The translations under genes were made by a program, and so were the position numbers. A stretch of DNA of 64,000 bases from Impatiens glandulifera (Eukaryota > Streptophyta > Magnoliopsida > Ericales > Balsaminaceae): NCBI RefSeq assembly GCF_907164915.1, contig NC_061866.1:42348320-42412319 (forward strand), in the 5' to 3' direction. Each line of letters starts with the position of its first letter. Within the stretch, counting starts at the first letter, position 1. This document shows, piece by piece, positions 14,245 to 28,464 of the stretch. The notes beneath the pieces are model-generated. The model was not told the DNA's origin. It made no database searches and saw only the letters and a program-made list of their open reading frames with translations.

Positions 14245-14650
14245 TTTTGAAAGACGACGTAACGTCAATATAATAAAAGCCATAAAAAGGCAAATGCGTT
14301 ACATGAGTTTAAAAGAAATCAGAGTAAAAACAAACTGAATGAGGTACAAAAAAGAGAGATAAAAGATGACAAATGAAAATTAAAGTGCAATGAAATCAGT
14401 GGTCATGGTGACTTTCTCGTAAACGATATTTCAGTTTTTACAGATTAACCAATTCTTCTCGCCTGTGGGAATACGTCTCCACGTTTGGATGAGGGAGTTT
14501 ATGTCAGTGATAATATTGTTCCAAACTGTATTTACATTGTTAGGGATACTTGAGAAGGCTCTAGCGTTCCTCTCCATTCAAATGTGATAAACAATGTTGG
14601 CGAAAGCACTTAAAGGTATTGGAGCTGAAGTTCGTTGCTATAGCGTTCCT
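14245..14650 (-). mobile_element. LINE (L1-type) ORF2 3' remnant
   Basis: Minus-strand translation gives AFANIVYHI, an in-frame stop where a Trp is usual, then MERNARAFSSIPNNVNTVW and ending RRIPTGEKNWLIC. The IVYHI(W)xERNARxF signature is typical of the C-terminal end of plant L1 ORF2, after the zf-RVT domain. A T-rich run at about 14236-14248 would be the poly(A) tail. Truncated at the 5' end and dead. Confidence 0.6.
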
Positions 14651-14730
14651 AATTTATAAAAAAACAAAATGTTGGTTCGATATGTTAATATTTTTAAATT
14701 AAAAAAAATTAAATATGGATTCAAAATGTT

Positions 14731-14800
14731 AAATATAATATAATATAATATAATATAATATAATATAATATAATATAATATAATATAATATAATATAATA
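14731..14800. repeat. (TAATA)n microsatellite
   Basis: Fourteen or so perfect 5-bp TAATA units. Confidence 0.93.
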
Positions 14801-16581
14801 TCGGTTTTAAATGTGAACTTGTTTAACTAAAAAATATCAATTCAAAGTATGAAAACAAATAATGTTGAAAGTTAATAAAAAAAAAACCCAAATAAGTCAA
14901 ATATCAAACAAGCTCTATACATAAAACTTGGCAAATCAATCTCTCAAGTTTAATTAGGCTAAGTGTAATTAGGCCAAGAGTTGATGACAAATTATATATT
15001 GATAATTTCCACAAAGGAACATAAAACACAAAAATAATAAACACATAGAAAAGAGAATAATGTGTAAATGGGATGGAGATAGATTTGTAGTCCCATAATG
15101 TTGAAAGTGAATGGAATTAGGCAATTAATTAAAGATAGTGATATATATTTGCCCATGCCTCTCTCTTTCACTAAAATGACCACTTCTCCACCTCCTCAAT
15201 CTTTCTTCCTTGTCTCTCCCCCATTCTCTCTACTTTCACTTTCACTTTCATTTCCTTCCACATGAGAATTGAGAGGGACCTCTTTCCCTTTCTCCATCTC
15301 CTCCATTATTAACATTTAATTATCATCTTCATCATCACTCCATCCATTTCTTTCTCTCTTGCTATAGTTTTTTTTTTCATTTCTTGATTGACATTTATAT
15401 AACTAGTTAGACATTATGGCATCTCATCTATTAAGATTTTTATGTGTCCACTACTTGTTTTTGTATTGTCACATCCCATTAATGGATTGGGTCGGGCGGG
15501 CCTCTAACCCGACTTGCATGTAGAAGATCCAAGAGGTTAGAGGGCATGATTGAATAACGAATATAATTAAACACTCGTAAAATCACCACATGTCATTTAG
15601 CAACTAGATCAAGTAATGCGACATATGAAGATTTTTGCGAGAATACTTTTAGCAACAATCTAATTAATGTAACTTAATTATAGAGTCAGAAAATATTAAT
15701 GAACGGTGTATTTTGGAAAAACACAATTTGCATATTTGTTTTGGTAACTTATTTGTCAATATATTTTTATTGAATTTGCAACAACTATGAAATACACGAC
15801 ATTCTTTCCATGTCGGTATAATTGATACACTATATTTGATAAGGTGTGGAAGATTTTTCTAACCAAAATCTCATTTTTGGATAGAGCGTACGTCATCCAT
15901 ATGAAGATCCTCATAGACGATAAATGTAGGAGAAATTGCACTAGTCAATGTCGAATGTGTTGCAAGAAAGTGTAGACCAATTAATTATTTGTTATATTGT
16001 CAACCACTGGTGAAAACATTCTTGTTTAATAGAGCAAAAGTCCTGGGGCACGATCGTATGAGATCGTATTAACTTCTTCAAATAACAAACTTTGTTTTAA
16101 AAAACTAATTGTTGTATTATCAAGCGGTTGCTGGCATTGGAAGGCTCTTGGGTAGGATTTCTAAGGTGATAATGTGGATGGTTTGACTTACAAATCCTTA
16201 CAAAACACACATTAGTCCATGAATTTTGTTTTGTGTAAATTAGTTTCATACATTATTTTTCTCGATTTGTATTATCGATTTGTATTATCATCAAAGTTAT
16301 CTATCTTCTCATAAATTAATCTAACTTTAACTGGTTGATATGACATTTCATTTGATTCATGATCATGTTTAAAGACACTACATATATAATTTAATGACAC
16401 CCATGCCTTATGTTCATTTTCATTGTGCATCACAAAATGTGGATCTAACAGTAGTACTATATTATCATAATTTAACTAATGAAAATTAACATGGAAGACA
16501 TAGTAAAATATATGGATGATACAGCTCATAGACTATGCAACATATTTACCTCATTTGTAAACACTCTATAGAGTTAGTAAC

Positions 16582-16726
16582 GTAGACAAATTTATGCATG
16601 TTTAATTTAGTTATCTTCTAAAATATTTATCGAAGTTTTTTCATTCTAGGTTTTCTCCGAGGTAGACAAATTTATGCATGTTTAATTTAGTTATCTTCTA
16701 AAATATTTATCGAAGTTTTTTCATTC
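16582..16726. repeat. 80-bp-period tandem duplication
   Basis: A 65-bp sequence starting GTAGACAAATTTATGC is repeated without a visible change at 16582-16646 and 16662-16726, separated by 15 bp. Confidence 0.9.
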
Positions 16727-17386
16727 AAACTCACACTTATCTCTAAATACATCAAATGTTTTCAAATAAACACAATTATTTAATTAATAAAGTCATGTTT
16801 GAATTGTCACTTTCGTGGTGCAAGACTGAGATTAAGAGAGTCGAAATTAAGGGTGGTCCTCTCATAGAAGTGAGATAGCCGGCCAATAAAAAGTCTAAAG
16901 TGGTGTGCATTGACAATCATCAATTTCCAAAGCAAGTGCAATATGACGGTTATTTAACAAAACCCTTTACTACTTTTTATTTTATTTTTATATTTGGAAT
17001 GTAGCACGACCTGTAGCAATGACACTCACTTTAACTTAAAACTTTTAAGTAAAATTTAAATCTGTGACTTGAATTCATAACATTTATTCTCTTAGAAATC
17101 ACTCTAGTTAGATGTGTTTTAAGTTATCTACACTTTTTAAAATATTAATGTTCTCATTTGGATTCAAAATTATATTCAAATTTAAAAACAAAAGTGATTC
17201 AAAATATGATATTAATACGTACATAATTATAGAAATGTGGGTGCGATTAAGGGTGAAGTGTAGTCATCGAGAAAGATGTTAATTAATGATGCTGGTGATG
17301 GGGAGGTTGGGGTAAAATTTTAAGCACCACAATTGGCTTGTTGCCCAAAACCCGATTTTGATATTTTTAGTCTTCTTCTTGACAAG

Positions 17387-17487
17387 GATGATATCAACAC
17401 TGAGGTACTAGGAAATACAAAGAAGATCGAGAAATAAGATGATATCAACACTGAGGTACTAGGAAATACAAAGAAGATCGAGAAATA
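17387..17487. repeat. 51-bp tandem duplication
   Basis: Two adjacent copies of a 51-bp unit starting GATGATATCAACACTGAGG (17387-17437 and 17438-17487), essentially identical, so recent. Confidence 0.92.
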
Positions 17488-20093
17488 TCGGTATGATCAA
17501 GACCTAAGTTGCTTAAAAAATGGCATCAATAAGAAAAAATTAAATTCCAATAGAATAGAGAGAATTGGAAGAAGCTTAATACAACTAAAGGCTCAATCTA
17601 GGTTTAGAATAAGTATATTTTGATTCATGTTGATCTGGCTTATATTAGAACATAAACCTTGTAGTACTTTTTAGTTGGAAAAACTCGTTTTTTTTCAATG
17701 TTTTTGATCTTTTTACTTATTGTTTTTACAATTTTTTGGAATGTTCTTAATGCTTATTTCTTTATAATTTGTGACAATTTATATCATGACTTAGAATTTT
17801 ATTTGACTAATTTTACACATGATATATAATCTACTTTTCCACTTTTAGTAGAAATATAAATATTTTTCATATATTTTTTTAAAAACAATAGAACTTACTT
17901 ACATACATTACACCTTTAAAGCTACAAAAAAAGAGAGAGTTAGATATCAAATAAAATGACTGTTAGCTAGAAAGTGTGCTTAAAAATACAACCTTTGACA
18001 CATTTAATTATTTTATTTTAATTTATTTCCCTTTTGAATTGAAGGTTAGCCTTTGTCTTTTTTTTTTTAATAGGTAGTGGTTTCTATTGACTATTGAAAT
18101 ATATGTTATTTAACCTTTATAAAAGAAAAAGGAGTTTTATTAGATCGCGATTTTACTTTGTCATTACTATTGAAATATTTGGTTATTTTAACTTTATAAA
18201 AGAAAAAGACAACCTAGTTGGCCTTGCGAAAAAGACATTTTTTTTTTATTACGAGTTTATTAATATGAATTTGAATAGAATTTTTAAACGTGATTAATTC
18301 CATATAATTCATGAAATGACTCTTGCATTCTTTCATGAACTATGCAATTAATTAATAAACAACATTTGTCAAAGCGAACTCGTGGATACCAAGGGTTCGA
18401 ATGTATCACATATCATTATTGACCGAGGATCATGTTGAGATTGATGTCTTAAATGAAATGATGCATGGATATATGAGCAATAATCCAATTGTCACATGTC
18501 AATTTCTTTTCATTCACGAATTTTGTTAACTATGTAGTCATCTCCCATTATGATCATATCAAAATAACCACCTCCATAAACAAAATTTGAAGAGAGTTTA
18601 TTGATCAAAGTATAAGAAAAACTTGATTAATTGAAAGGAGAAATGAAATGAATAATTGAAAAAAGTTTGATCAGGGGACAAATATTCTAATCCTCGGAGG
18701 AGATCAAGAAAATGCAGAAGAGAGAATAAATGTTTGGAGGAAAAGTGGGTCCATTGATGAAGCTGCGAAATGGCCATTAATCTGGTTTCAATCTTCATGC
18801 GTGTGCATATTTGGCTAACTGTCTTTCTATATTGTTTGACAGTGGCCTTTAGCTATAATTCTGGCTGGCTCTTGTACCGAAGACAAATGAGAGCTTTGGT
18901 ATTTTGCCAGAATTTGTAATCATTATTTATGGATATGACGTACGTAAAGGGTCCCTTTTCTCATAATATATTCTCACTCTGCCTATCTAGGGTTTCATTT
19001 CATTTCATCACAGATCATGAAGATCATCATCATCATCATGTAAAGCATGATGAGATAATTCTTTTTCAAGGCATTTGTTGACCCATTCAATTCAATTCAA
19101 TTAATAAGATTTGGGTTTGAGTTTGACTACATACAATACAATAGTCTCATTCTCAAAAATTAAATGGACCTCAATAATTCTATATATATATAGAGAGAGA
19201 ACAATTAAACATATAAACAAATTTAATAATTTGTTAGAACCAAATTAACCTATAAGATGTGAACAAGTTGAATCAAATTAACTTGTCATTTGTAGTTTCT
19301 AATAAGAGAGATAGAGACAAATGTTAAAAGAAAGTGAGACTTATCATTACAAATTAAGTTTATGACATCGATCATTTGTTGCAAATTAATCAAAATACAA
19401 TTAAAAAAAAGTTGCAACAAAATAAACTCACAAAATACTCTAAATGAAAATAGTACTTTTTCCTAGTTGTAGTACTAAAGTTTCACAATTTAGGTCAAAC
19501 TAGGTCTAAAAGTGATTGATTTTGCACTATCATTGCTTATAGATTAACATATTTTGTGAAAGAATTTAACATGATATGAGTATTGGCCACAAGGGGATAA
19601 TGTAATTAACTAATACCAAGTAATTAAGTGATACATTTTTGTGATCTCTTGAATGCACGTGACATCTCCTTTTTTTTCAATGATCATTGTCAAAAAAAAG
19701 AAGTAAATTTTGAATATTTTTATTTTATTTGAAAAAGGATGAGGTGGGTTTGTAAGTATACAAGGTGAATGTCCTTGGAAGGGGATTACTAGGTTTAGTA
19801 AGAATGGTTGCTTATCAGTTGTCTGAAATGCTTTTGAAGATTGAAAAACTTCTCATTCTATTTAAGGAAAGACCATCATGGCATTTGACATCCCAGACTT
19901 TGTCGGGAACATGCAAACTATCAGATTTTGGGAAAAGCATCCAATTAATACTATTCTCTCATCAATTGCCATGACCCACAAAAACAATAATACCCTTTCA
20001 TCAAAATCATTGACATCTCTTCTGCCAACGTTGCTAGGTTTCAAATTGTACACACACACAACACAACACACACTTACATGAGTGATCGAGACC

Positions 20094-20140
20094 CCTTTCT
20101 CTCTCTCTCTCTTTCCTCTCTCTCTCTCTCACACACACAC
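20094..20140. repeat. CT/AC microsatellite
   Basis: TCTCTCTCTC runs followed by ACACACACAC. This sort of tract is frequent in plant 5' UTRs, but no gene is seen here. Confidence 0.8.
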
Positions 20141-23100
20141 ACCACATGCATAGTATAGTAGTAGAAGAAGAAGATCTATTTCCTCGTGAAAGATGTTTAA
20201 TTATATACTCTTTTTGTTGTTTGTAATAGATTTCTCATATCTATGATCATGGTTTCCTTTAATTTGATCCTAGCTAGCTAGATAGCTATATAGAGTCTAG
20301 ATATGATGATAATTTTATGAAACAATGTAAATATTATAATTGGTTAGCTTCCCATCAAATGTCCAACCAGGTGTAAATACTAAATACCTTCTTCCTTTTT
20401 TTTTTACTAAATAATGGTAAATTGAAAAGGTCTAGTTTAGACCATTAATTGCTACATTTTTTGTGATTATAGTATTTGATATATAACAACCCTAGATCTA
20501 GCTAGGATCTATGAAGCTCTTAAACTATTTAATCTCCCTTTTGTTTATATATTATTTTTATTTAGAACCATGATCATTGTGCACGTATCCATCTTATTAG
20601 TAAAATGTTTTATTAGTCATAAAGTATTTTTTTTATAAATATTTTAACTATATTTTGACGATTCTCAAAAGAGTTGAGATCAACATTTAGCTGACTGTAT
20701 GTTCTTCACCGCGTTCTTGTTCTTGTTCTTGTTTGTTTCTTTCAATTTGTTGTCATCGTAATTGACTAAACAATGAAGTATTATTTGTTCCTTATCAAGC
20801 TTACATTTGGCCTTCTTAATCTTATTTGCTCAAACTCTTAGTGGTTTCATCAACGTTTGTTTATTCCTCGGTTGAAAACCTAGACCATGTCTCTCACAAA
20901 GAGGATATCTTATTCTCTTTTCATAAGTCTTTCCCACTCAATAGGAAGAGATTGATCATCAATGGACAATAAATTTCATAAAACTTTTAAAATTCTAAAA
21001 AATTGAGAAGATGAAATGATAGAAAATAAAAATAATGAGAAAGACAATTGATGAGAAAGTGATTCCACATTAAAAAACAAAGATGGGTCCTTCACTTTGT
21101 CTTCATTTAATCTACTGGCTGTAACCAAGCTATAAAGTGAAACATGGACTTTATGGTCATGATTTGAGTGTTGGAACTTGCATCCAACCAGTTGCCACTA
21201 ACACAGGTTGTTGTCAAGCTTTTATCTAGTTAATTACTTCTTTTTTATTTTATTTTATTTATATATGTAACTATTTTTATTGTATGTATTTATGTTATAG
21301 TACATAATAATGTAGACAGCTCAATTAAACTTGATTAACCATCTATACCTAAAATTAATTTTATTAGTGATGGGAAAGCGGTCCACTTTGTCGGATCTAT
21401 ATTGAATTTGAGATGCTTGATAATGATATCAATTAATTTGGTTTAAAAATGAATCTTGAAATCATTGTAAACACCAAGAAACACATTTCCTCCTCCACAA
21501 GTTAAATCCCAAGCTTTTGTTAAATGTTTTTGCTTGTTGGTTTGAGCTATTAATTTTTGCTTATCTAATATTAGCAATCGATCATTTATATTTTTTTGAG
21601 GTGTATATCCCTCTTTGTTCGGTTGAGTGACACTTTTTTACCCTTGACGTGTTTTATGTTTTCTTGAAAAACTTCAGACAAAATATTTTTCTCTCATATT
21701 ACTCTTTTGATTTTGTTTTCATTTTAGGTTAGTTCGATTGAGGCGTATATATTTATGTAATGTTGGTTGTTTGTTTAATGAACTATTTGTATTTTTCAAG
21801 ATACATACCATTTCTTAGAAAAAAAACAATAATAATATGCAAGATCTCTAGATTGTGATCTTAAGAAATAAGTTGTTAATATTGAATATGATCATTTGGT
21901 TATTTGAAATCTCATGTCTTCTCTCTTCGTAGGTTGGGTGAACTTTTTATAAGTATTTAGAGTACTCTATTCTATTCACAAAATAGATATTTTAATATTC
22001 AAGTTCCGTTCATCATCAATAATTTTGTAGAATAAAACATACTAGCTAGTAGACTAGTATTGCCTATATAAAATACGAGTAAAGGAGGTATTATAGCGAT
22101 TATGTGTCGCATGTGAGTAGAATTGAGAATCGGCTACTCATGGAAACAAATATTTTATTGTGTTTTTTGTGTTTTAACTTGTAAGTACTCTCACAATAAT
22201 AATAATAATAATAATATCTAAATTTTTGAAGAAAAATTATATATAGTGACTGCTACAGATAAATATTGACTTTTGTGACAAACATTGAAATATCAATTCT
22301 CTAACAAGTTCTTTAATGTCCAAGGCTACTATATACCACTCCTTATCTTGTTTCATTGGCTCAAGGAAATCTCACTTCTCAATTATGATATATATTTTCA
22401 GCATATATATATATGATATGAATTAAATATACATATAATATATTAGTGCAAGTACAATAAATATAAATGGTGACACATGTATGTGTTTTAAGTACCATCC
22501 CCCATTATGTTTTGTCACACCCCTTTTTGTGTAATCCATTTTGTGAGATCACTTCTCCCATCAAAAAGGCCACCACCCTTTTTCTCTTCTCTTACACAAA
22601 ATCACTTAATTCATGTTCTTTCATTCAATCCAGTTCTATTTAAATATCTTTATAAAAAATTCTTTTAATATACATTTACAAGATAATTGTTCGTGTATTA
22701 GTAACATGCCTACTAAATAATTTAGTATAAATTGAGTTGTTTAATGTCTCATGTTCATAATACCGTATATATACATTGTTACATTGTTTGCATGATTATA
22801 AGTCGTTTTTGTAATAACTCTATTTTGTTGATGAAAATTATACAAAAAGATGTTACAAGAAGAAAACAACAAGAAACTATATAGATCAAAGAGATACAAC
22901 ATTTTTTATTATTCAATTCATAAAAAATAATAAAAGCTCTAAATCGATAGATCGAGCCGGGATTAACTTTTATCGTCATATTATCAACGTTGTATTTTTC
23001 TCATCCTTTTTAGATCAAAAGTAAATTAATTGATGTCTAAATGAAATCCATCAAAAGTGACATTGTTCAACACTACAAAAAGAAAAACCCTAAGGTTCAA

Positions 23101-23745
23101 ATGAAAGACCAGACCAGACCAGAATTTAGTTGCTTAACATTAATAATTTGTTCTCTAAGAAAGAATATTATTACATTAATAATCACAAAAGAAGAAAGTC
23201 ATAATCCTTTTTGTAAATTTGACAATAATGTTTTAAAGAACACACATTCCAATGTAGTATATATGCATACAATACGTACAACAATGATGCTAAAAACTCA
23301 GACTTATTTCAAAAGGTACCAAGTAAATCTAAGGCTGCAACATCTTTAGACAAAAATATGTTGTATCCCCACAGATGCACTCAAACTGATCAAACACATG
23401 TTTTATAATCGTGAAAGAAAAAACCCAAGAAATTAAAACAGTTTCAAGAACAAATTAGGTTTACCTGCATGGTTATGGAGCTCAAGAAAGATTAGACAAA
23501 ACATGAATCTTAATTTAATTAATATTCAAACATGTTTCATCAAGGATTAATTCCCATTAATTAATCATATTAAAATGAGAAAATACATTAATAAATATTC
23601 GAGATTAGCTAAATTAAAAGAAGTACAAGATAAGTACCTTAATTAGCTATATATATATATATATATTAAAAAAGAAACATAGGTTTGAATAATTAATATA
23701 TATATTATATCTTACTGAGAATCAAAGGTGCAAAAAAGGAGCTAG

Positions 23746-24375
23746 CTAGTAGTGAGTGTATCCCAATCGAAGCTCCAAATCCAAGTCTTGTTCATCATCC
23801 TCTGATTCTCTAACCAGTCCAATCTTCAAATCCAATTTCATAAAAATCTCATCTTTCTCCAAATCCTGGCTGAGATTAGCAGCGCAAATGGGTGTGGTAG
23901 TCGGTTTGGCCAAATGGTTTCCCCCTTTGAACATATAATTATCGAAATTTGTCCATTTCTTGATCTGGGGAGTGGGTGGGGATGAGGAAAGAGGAGAAAT
24001 AGGATGAGGTGGGGAATGATGATCAAGATTAGGGTTAGGGTTTATGTTGAGGTTGATGATGAAAGGATCTCTTGAAGAAGGTAGTACTGGTGGAGGAGAG
24101 AGTTGTCTGAGTCTAGCTCTGTCTCTTCTATGGACATTCATATGACCTCCAAGTGCTTGAGCAGATCTAAACTCTCTTTTGCAAAAGCTACAAGTGTAAC
24201 ATCTTGGAGGCCATGAAAACATTCCCACAGTAGTACTACTCCCACTCATCATTTGATCATGATTCCGACACTCCCATCTTTCTTTCATGTTCTTGTTGCT
24301 GTTTTCTCTCATGACATTCAATCTTGAACTAACAACATTATTTTGTTGTTGTTGTTTCAAATGACTCCTCTCCAT
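23746..24375 (-). CDS. SUPERMAN-like single C2H2 zinc-finger EAR repressor (SUP/RBE/ZFP10-11 group)
   Basis: Intronless, 209 residues from the ATG at 24373-24375 (MERSHLKQ). A longer in-frame ATG at 24453 is less likely: it would sit about 10 bp from the TATA box and adds a hydrophobic stretch foreign to the family. The finger has C62, C65, H78, H82 with QALGGH, preceded by FSWPPRCY and followed by [10 protein letters not shown], the hallmark context of SUPERMAN and RABBIT EARS. A Pro/Ser/Asn-rich linker follows. The end, [16 protein letters not shown] then [13 protein letters not shown], parallels the SUPERMAN tail and contains the EAR repression motif. Family members set floral organ boundaries and restrain cell division; which member this is cannot be told from one sequence. 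Confidence 0.9.
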   Translation of the reverse strand: MERSHLKQQQQNNVVSSRLNVMRENSNKNMKERWECRNHDQMMSGSSTTVGMFSWPPRCYTCSFCKREFRSAQALGGHMNVHRRDRARLRQLSPPPVLPSSRDPFIINLNINPNPNLDHHSPPHPISPLSSSPPTPQIKKWTNFDNYMFKGGNHLAKPTTTPICAANLSQDLEKDEIFMKLDLKIGLVRESEDDEQDLDLELRLGYTHY

Positions 24376-24460
24376 AGGAGCTAGAACCAAGAAAGATATT
24401 AATGTGATGTTATCAAATAAAAAGGAAGATAGATAGAAAGAAATATGCACCACTACATGG

Positions 24461-24470
24461 TCCTATATAC
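24461..24470 (-). promoter_or_regulatory. TATA box of the SUPERMAN-like gene
   Basis: GTATATAGGA on the minus strand, about 90 bp upstream of the chosen ATG, supporting the downstream start. Confidence 0.5.
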
Positions 24471-27400
24471 CACTTCTTAGGTCTTGTTTGAGTAAAAATA
24501 TTATATTTTTTAAAAAGAAATAAAAAATAATTAACCGGAATACCCCTAAGGTAGCTAATGTAACAAAAATAGTTCATAAAATACCAAATGTCACGGGTTT
24601 TAACCGGAATCCTCTTTCTTTTAGTTGTTGAATCTCTTTTGAATCATCGGTTTTTAGGGTATTTTAGTATTTTAATCATTAGTCGGTTAGGGTACGGTGG
24701 GTTAAATGAAGGAAGGCATAGCATTGAATAGAATGACATCAAATTCTTAGGGCAGGGGCCAAGAAGGTGTCTGAAAATACAATTGGGATGGTTTTAAATC
24801 TGCAAAAGAAGTCTCTGTAATGTTGGGTCACCACTTACTAAAAATGGAAACTAGTTGGACAGCTCATGCCTTTTTGCCGAATCTGGATTTAGACTTAGCA
24901 AAATGTTCTTCTTTTCCTTCTCATTTTTCCATTTTTTTTAATCCTAACCCATAATTAATCCATGAAATATTTCAACTGGACGTCTTATTTTCACTTTAAT
25001 TTAAACAATATATATATAATTTAACTTATTTATGGCTATATTTTATTTAATTACGCAACATTTATGATTTGTCATTTTTAATATATTTTGACTTTTTTGA
25101 CTAATTTTTTAAAGCATCTAGTGATGTAAGTAGGGGTATTAATGGTATTTTCAGTTCAAATATCATGGGCATAAGGTAATTTTGTCTCTTAATTAACATA
25201 AGACCAACTTAATTAAAAAAAAAGTTATTTAATAGTAAGACAAGCCCTCTAGGTGGCTAAGGTTTAAGTTTTGTTTATTTATGATACAAAAGGACATAAA
25301 AATAAAAAAGGAAATAAACTAGTTAAGTGAAATAAAAATAATAATTAACTAAACTAAGTATAGAAGTGGCTTAATTTAGTTGGTTTTACAAAAAATGTTA
25401 TTATAAAAAGGTTTCAAAACATAAGGGCTATAAAGTAAATAAAAGTTATGTTTGATGGTGGTTATCAAAATTTGACAACAAATAAGTGATGGCAATGATT
25501 ATATAATTAATAATTTATGGGGGAAAAGTAAAATATAAAAGGGATGTATTATTTTGTATGAAATTCATTTTTGTGATCATGATGTCATCTTAACATCTCT
25601 TAAATTAATGTATGTATTTTATTATTAACTTTCACAAAAGGAAAAAAAAGGTTTAATTGAAATCGATTGTGCTTGGGGAGCCTATATATTTATGAAGTCC
25701 CACAAATTTTTATAATTTAAAGTGAGCTTTATATCCTCATGAAAAGAAAGTCATCTATCATTGTTGTAAATATTGTAACTCAAAATATATATTATTTGTA
25801 TTTTTATAATAAAATTTTACATTTTCCTAAAAACTTTGTGACACAAAAACACTTATTTAATAATAAATTTTAAATTTTATTAAAAATATTTTAAGTTAAG
25901 TGAGATCATAAATATTAGTTAGTGTGAAAGACATAATTGTAGGGTCTCATTTTAATTTTATACATTAAATAATAATAATAAAATAAATAATTTGAGCTAA
26001 TTTACTTCAAAGAATAAATAAAAATTCATTCATTGTTGACACATATCTTAATTTTTGTTTTCAATTTATTTTATGTGTTTTTAAATTAATTAAACATCAT
26101 TTTATCTACTCTCTTATAAACAATTTACTTAGGCTAACATCACCCAAAGTCCACTTTAACCTAACATCGTTCTACATTAAAATTAAACTTGCGACCGGAT
26201 CTTTTAAACAATTTAGAATATTTTAAGTGAGAATTATTATATATTGATACCATTTAAGTCGCAAAAAAAAAAAACTTTCTCAAAAATCAATAACAATCGT
26301 TTTTTTTTAAATAATATAGGTTTATTCAAATAACCCATAACCCAACAAACCCTAAATAAATTGTTTAAATTTTTTATGCCTTGATCTTTCTAGGTAGCTA
26401 GGTAGGTATTTCCACATGATGTGCCAAATACCTTAAAAAAGAAAAGGGCCAAAGTAAGAACCAAGTTTCAGTACTTGAGTTGATATAGCTTTGATTGATA
26501 CCCAGTCGGCCGGCCCTATGCATGCTATGGTTTGATAAATTAATATTAAAGAAGAAGATTGCAATAAAAGTAGACAGATCTAGTAGTAATTATTAACTAA
26601 ACATATATATATATATATATTTCAATCTTTATGGAGAAAAGTTGGCACAGAAAGAACTAGACAGCCAAAAGATCCTCCCTAATATGGCTGAGATTTTGTG
26701 AAAGAGAAATGACCAATTAGATATCATCCTCAATATTCTTTATATGGCTCTTCATTTTCAAAGGTTATGCTTCCAACACTGCAGAGGTTTCCTCTTGATC
26801 TGATCGATGTTGTTTTGAAGTGAAAGAGTTTTGTTCGATCGGTCGGTCACTACAATTAAAATTTGCCATTTTTGTGTGTTGCAGAAAAGAAAGAAATAAG
26901 AAAGGTGATGGAGATTTGTATTTATTTGCTTTAGTTTATATATAGCAGCTTGTTAATGATCTTGTTTGTGAGGAATATATTGTATTTGATTGGTAGCTAG
27001 ATTTTGGTGAAAAAATCATTTTTTTTTTATTTATTGTCTATTATTTTATATAAATAATTGAAATAATTTATCGATTATAATTCATTTTTATGTATTCCAT
27101 CAAACCCTAGTTATTTATATAAAATATTGGTCCTGTTGGACTTTAAGACTTTAGAGTCAGAATGTATGTAGTTAAATAAATAAATTAATATTATTAAATT
27201 GGTTAATATATAGTATTTTATAATATTATTTTATCTAAATTAATATCCCACTAAAATATTTAAAATAAAAATATTGAAAAAAAATCATTCAAACTCAACT
27301 TCAGTTATGGAGCTGAGATTTCAAACAAGCTCAATTTTTAAGAATACTAAGTATAACCTAATAAGTATATCAATAAATTTTAAAATTAATACAATGATCT

Positions 27401-28464
27401 TCAAAGTAATAAATATGAATAAAAAAATTAAGTTGTATCATCATCTAAAGGTCTAAACATGTCATTTACCCTCATAATACATTTTTGTATATAAAAAAAA
27501 AATTACATTTGTTGTCTTGGCACAACTACTTCTTTATAATAAATTATTTTATTTGTAAAATGACGGAATTGTTATTCACTATAACTTATGATAAAATTAT
27601 TATATTATATATTACATACAAAATTATAAAACTTATACTAAATTAAACCATATTTATTCATTTATTTATTATTAACTTTTTTAAAATTTAAAATTTTAAC
27701 AAACCCAAAGTTATATATAACATATCTATTAGCTTGATTTTATTGTGTTTAATCTACTCATATTGTTTTATAATATATGAATTCATTTTAAAAATTTAAT
27801 ATAAATATTTAGAAAAGAGTTGCACATCAATATTCATTTTTAGAAGTCATAATATATCTTCTTCTTTCAACATAAAACAAAATGTTACTTATAACTTATG
27901 AGTTTCAAGAGATAAATTAAATTTATTGATTCATTAGTTTTCTTTATTGTTAAGCTCATTTTATTTAAAATATTAGATTGACCCATACTATTATTTTTCA
28001 TAAATAAAATATAACTCATTTCAGTAAATTTGTTATTAAAAGGCCCATCCATGTTACTCATTCCATGATATTTATGGACTATTGAAAAATTGAGATGCTC
28101 TTCTAAGTTTCATTAAATTGTTCACCAAATTAATGTTCCTTCTCTAATTGCATGCATAAATTAACACAATATTAAGTTTTTTTGAATTTTTATTGAAGAC
28201 CCAATATTCTTCATTCTTTTAATTCATCAATTCCATTAATTCATAAAATAGTTGTTAAACATTCAAAAATTAAGTCAAAGAAAGATTTGACTCAAAACTC
28301 TGATAACTAAGAAAAACCCAAGATCAAACAACTCTTGATTTAAAATAACCATACTTGGGATTTCATAGAATACTTATCATGAATTGAAAACAAAACAAAT
28401 AAAAGGGAAGTAAAAAACATAGAATTGTTTATTACAATTTCAAGACAATTAAAATGTAGTATTA
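24471..28464. other. Gene-free spacer before the kinase cluster
   Basis: AT-rich, no gene seen. The first few hundred bases are the promoter side of the SUPERMAN-like gene. (AT)n at 26602-26621. Confidence 0.5.

Larger units (their letters stand above)
14140..14830. repeat. Degenerate ~50-bp tandem repeat split by a LINE insertion
   Basis: The phrase GATATGTTAA/GACATGTTAACTT followed by TAAATTAAA recurs at about 14180, 14222, 14677 and, weaker, 14720-14830. The LINE remnant at about 14245-14650 lies between two units. Confidence 0.4.
14831..23745. other. Nine-kilobase gene-free region
   Basis: I find no gene. Pyrimidine-rich tracts that resemble 5' leaders occur at 15180-15380 (CT-rich) and 20094-20140 (CTCTCT then ACACAC), but no convincing coding exon follows either. 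Two recent tandem duplications (16582-16726 and 17387-17487) and a small hairpin near 18860 are listed apart. A non-coding transcript cannot be excluded. Confidence 0.5.

Noticed and set aside
15416..15530. 36-codon frame after a CT-rich leader-like tract
   Set aside because: No recognised motif, and the leader-like tract alone does not support a gene.
18094..18297. 67-codon frame rich in Phe, Lys and Ile
   Set aside because: Composition reflects AT-rich DNA; no motif.
19765..20081. Two overlapping 67-69 codon frames before a CT/AC microsatellite
   Set aside because: No domain, no consistent codon use, and both run into simple repeats.
23041..23349. 102-codon plus-strand frame 3' of the SUPERMAN-like gene
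   Set aside because: AT-rich, Lys/Asn-biased random-looking sequence with no family likeness.
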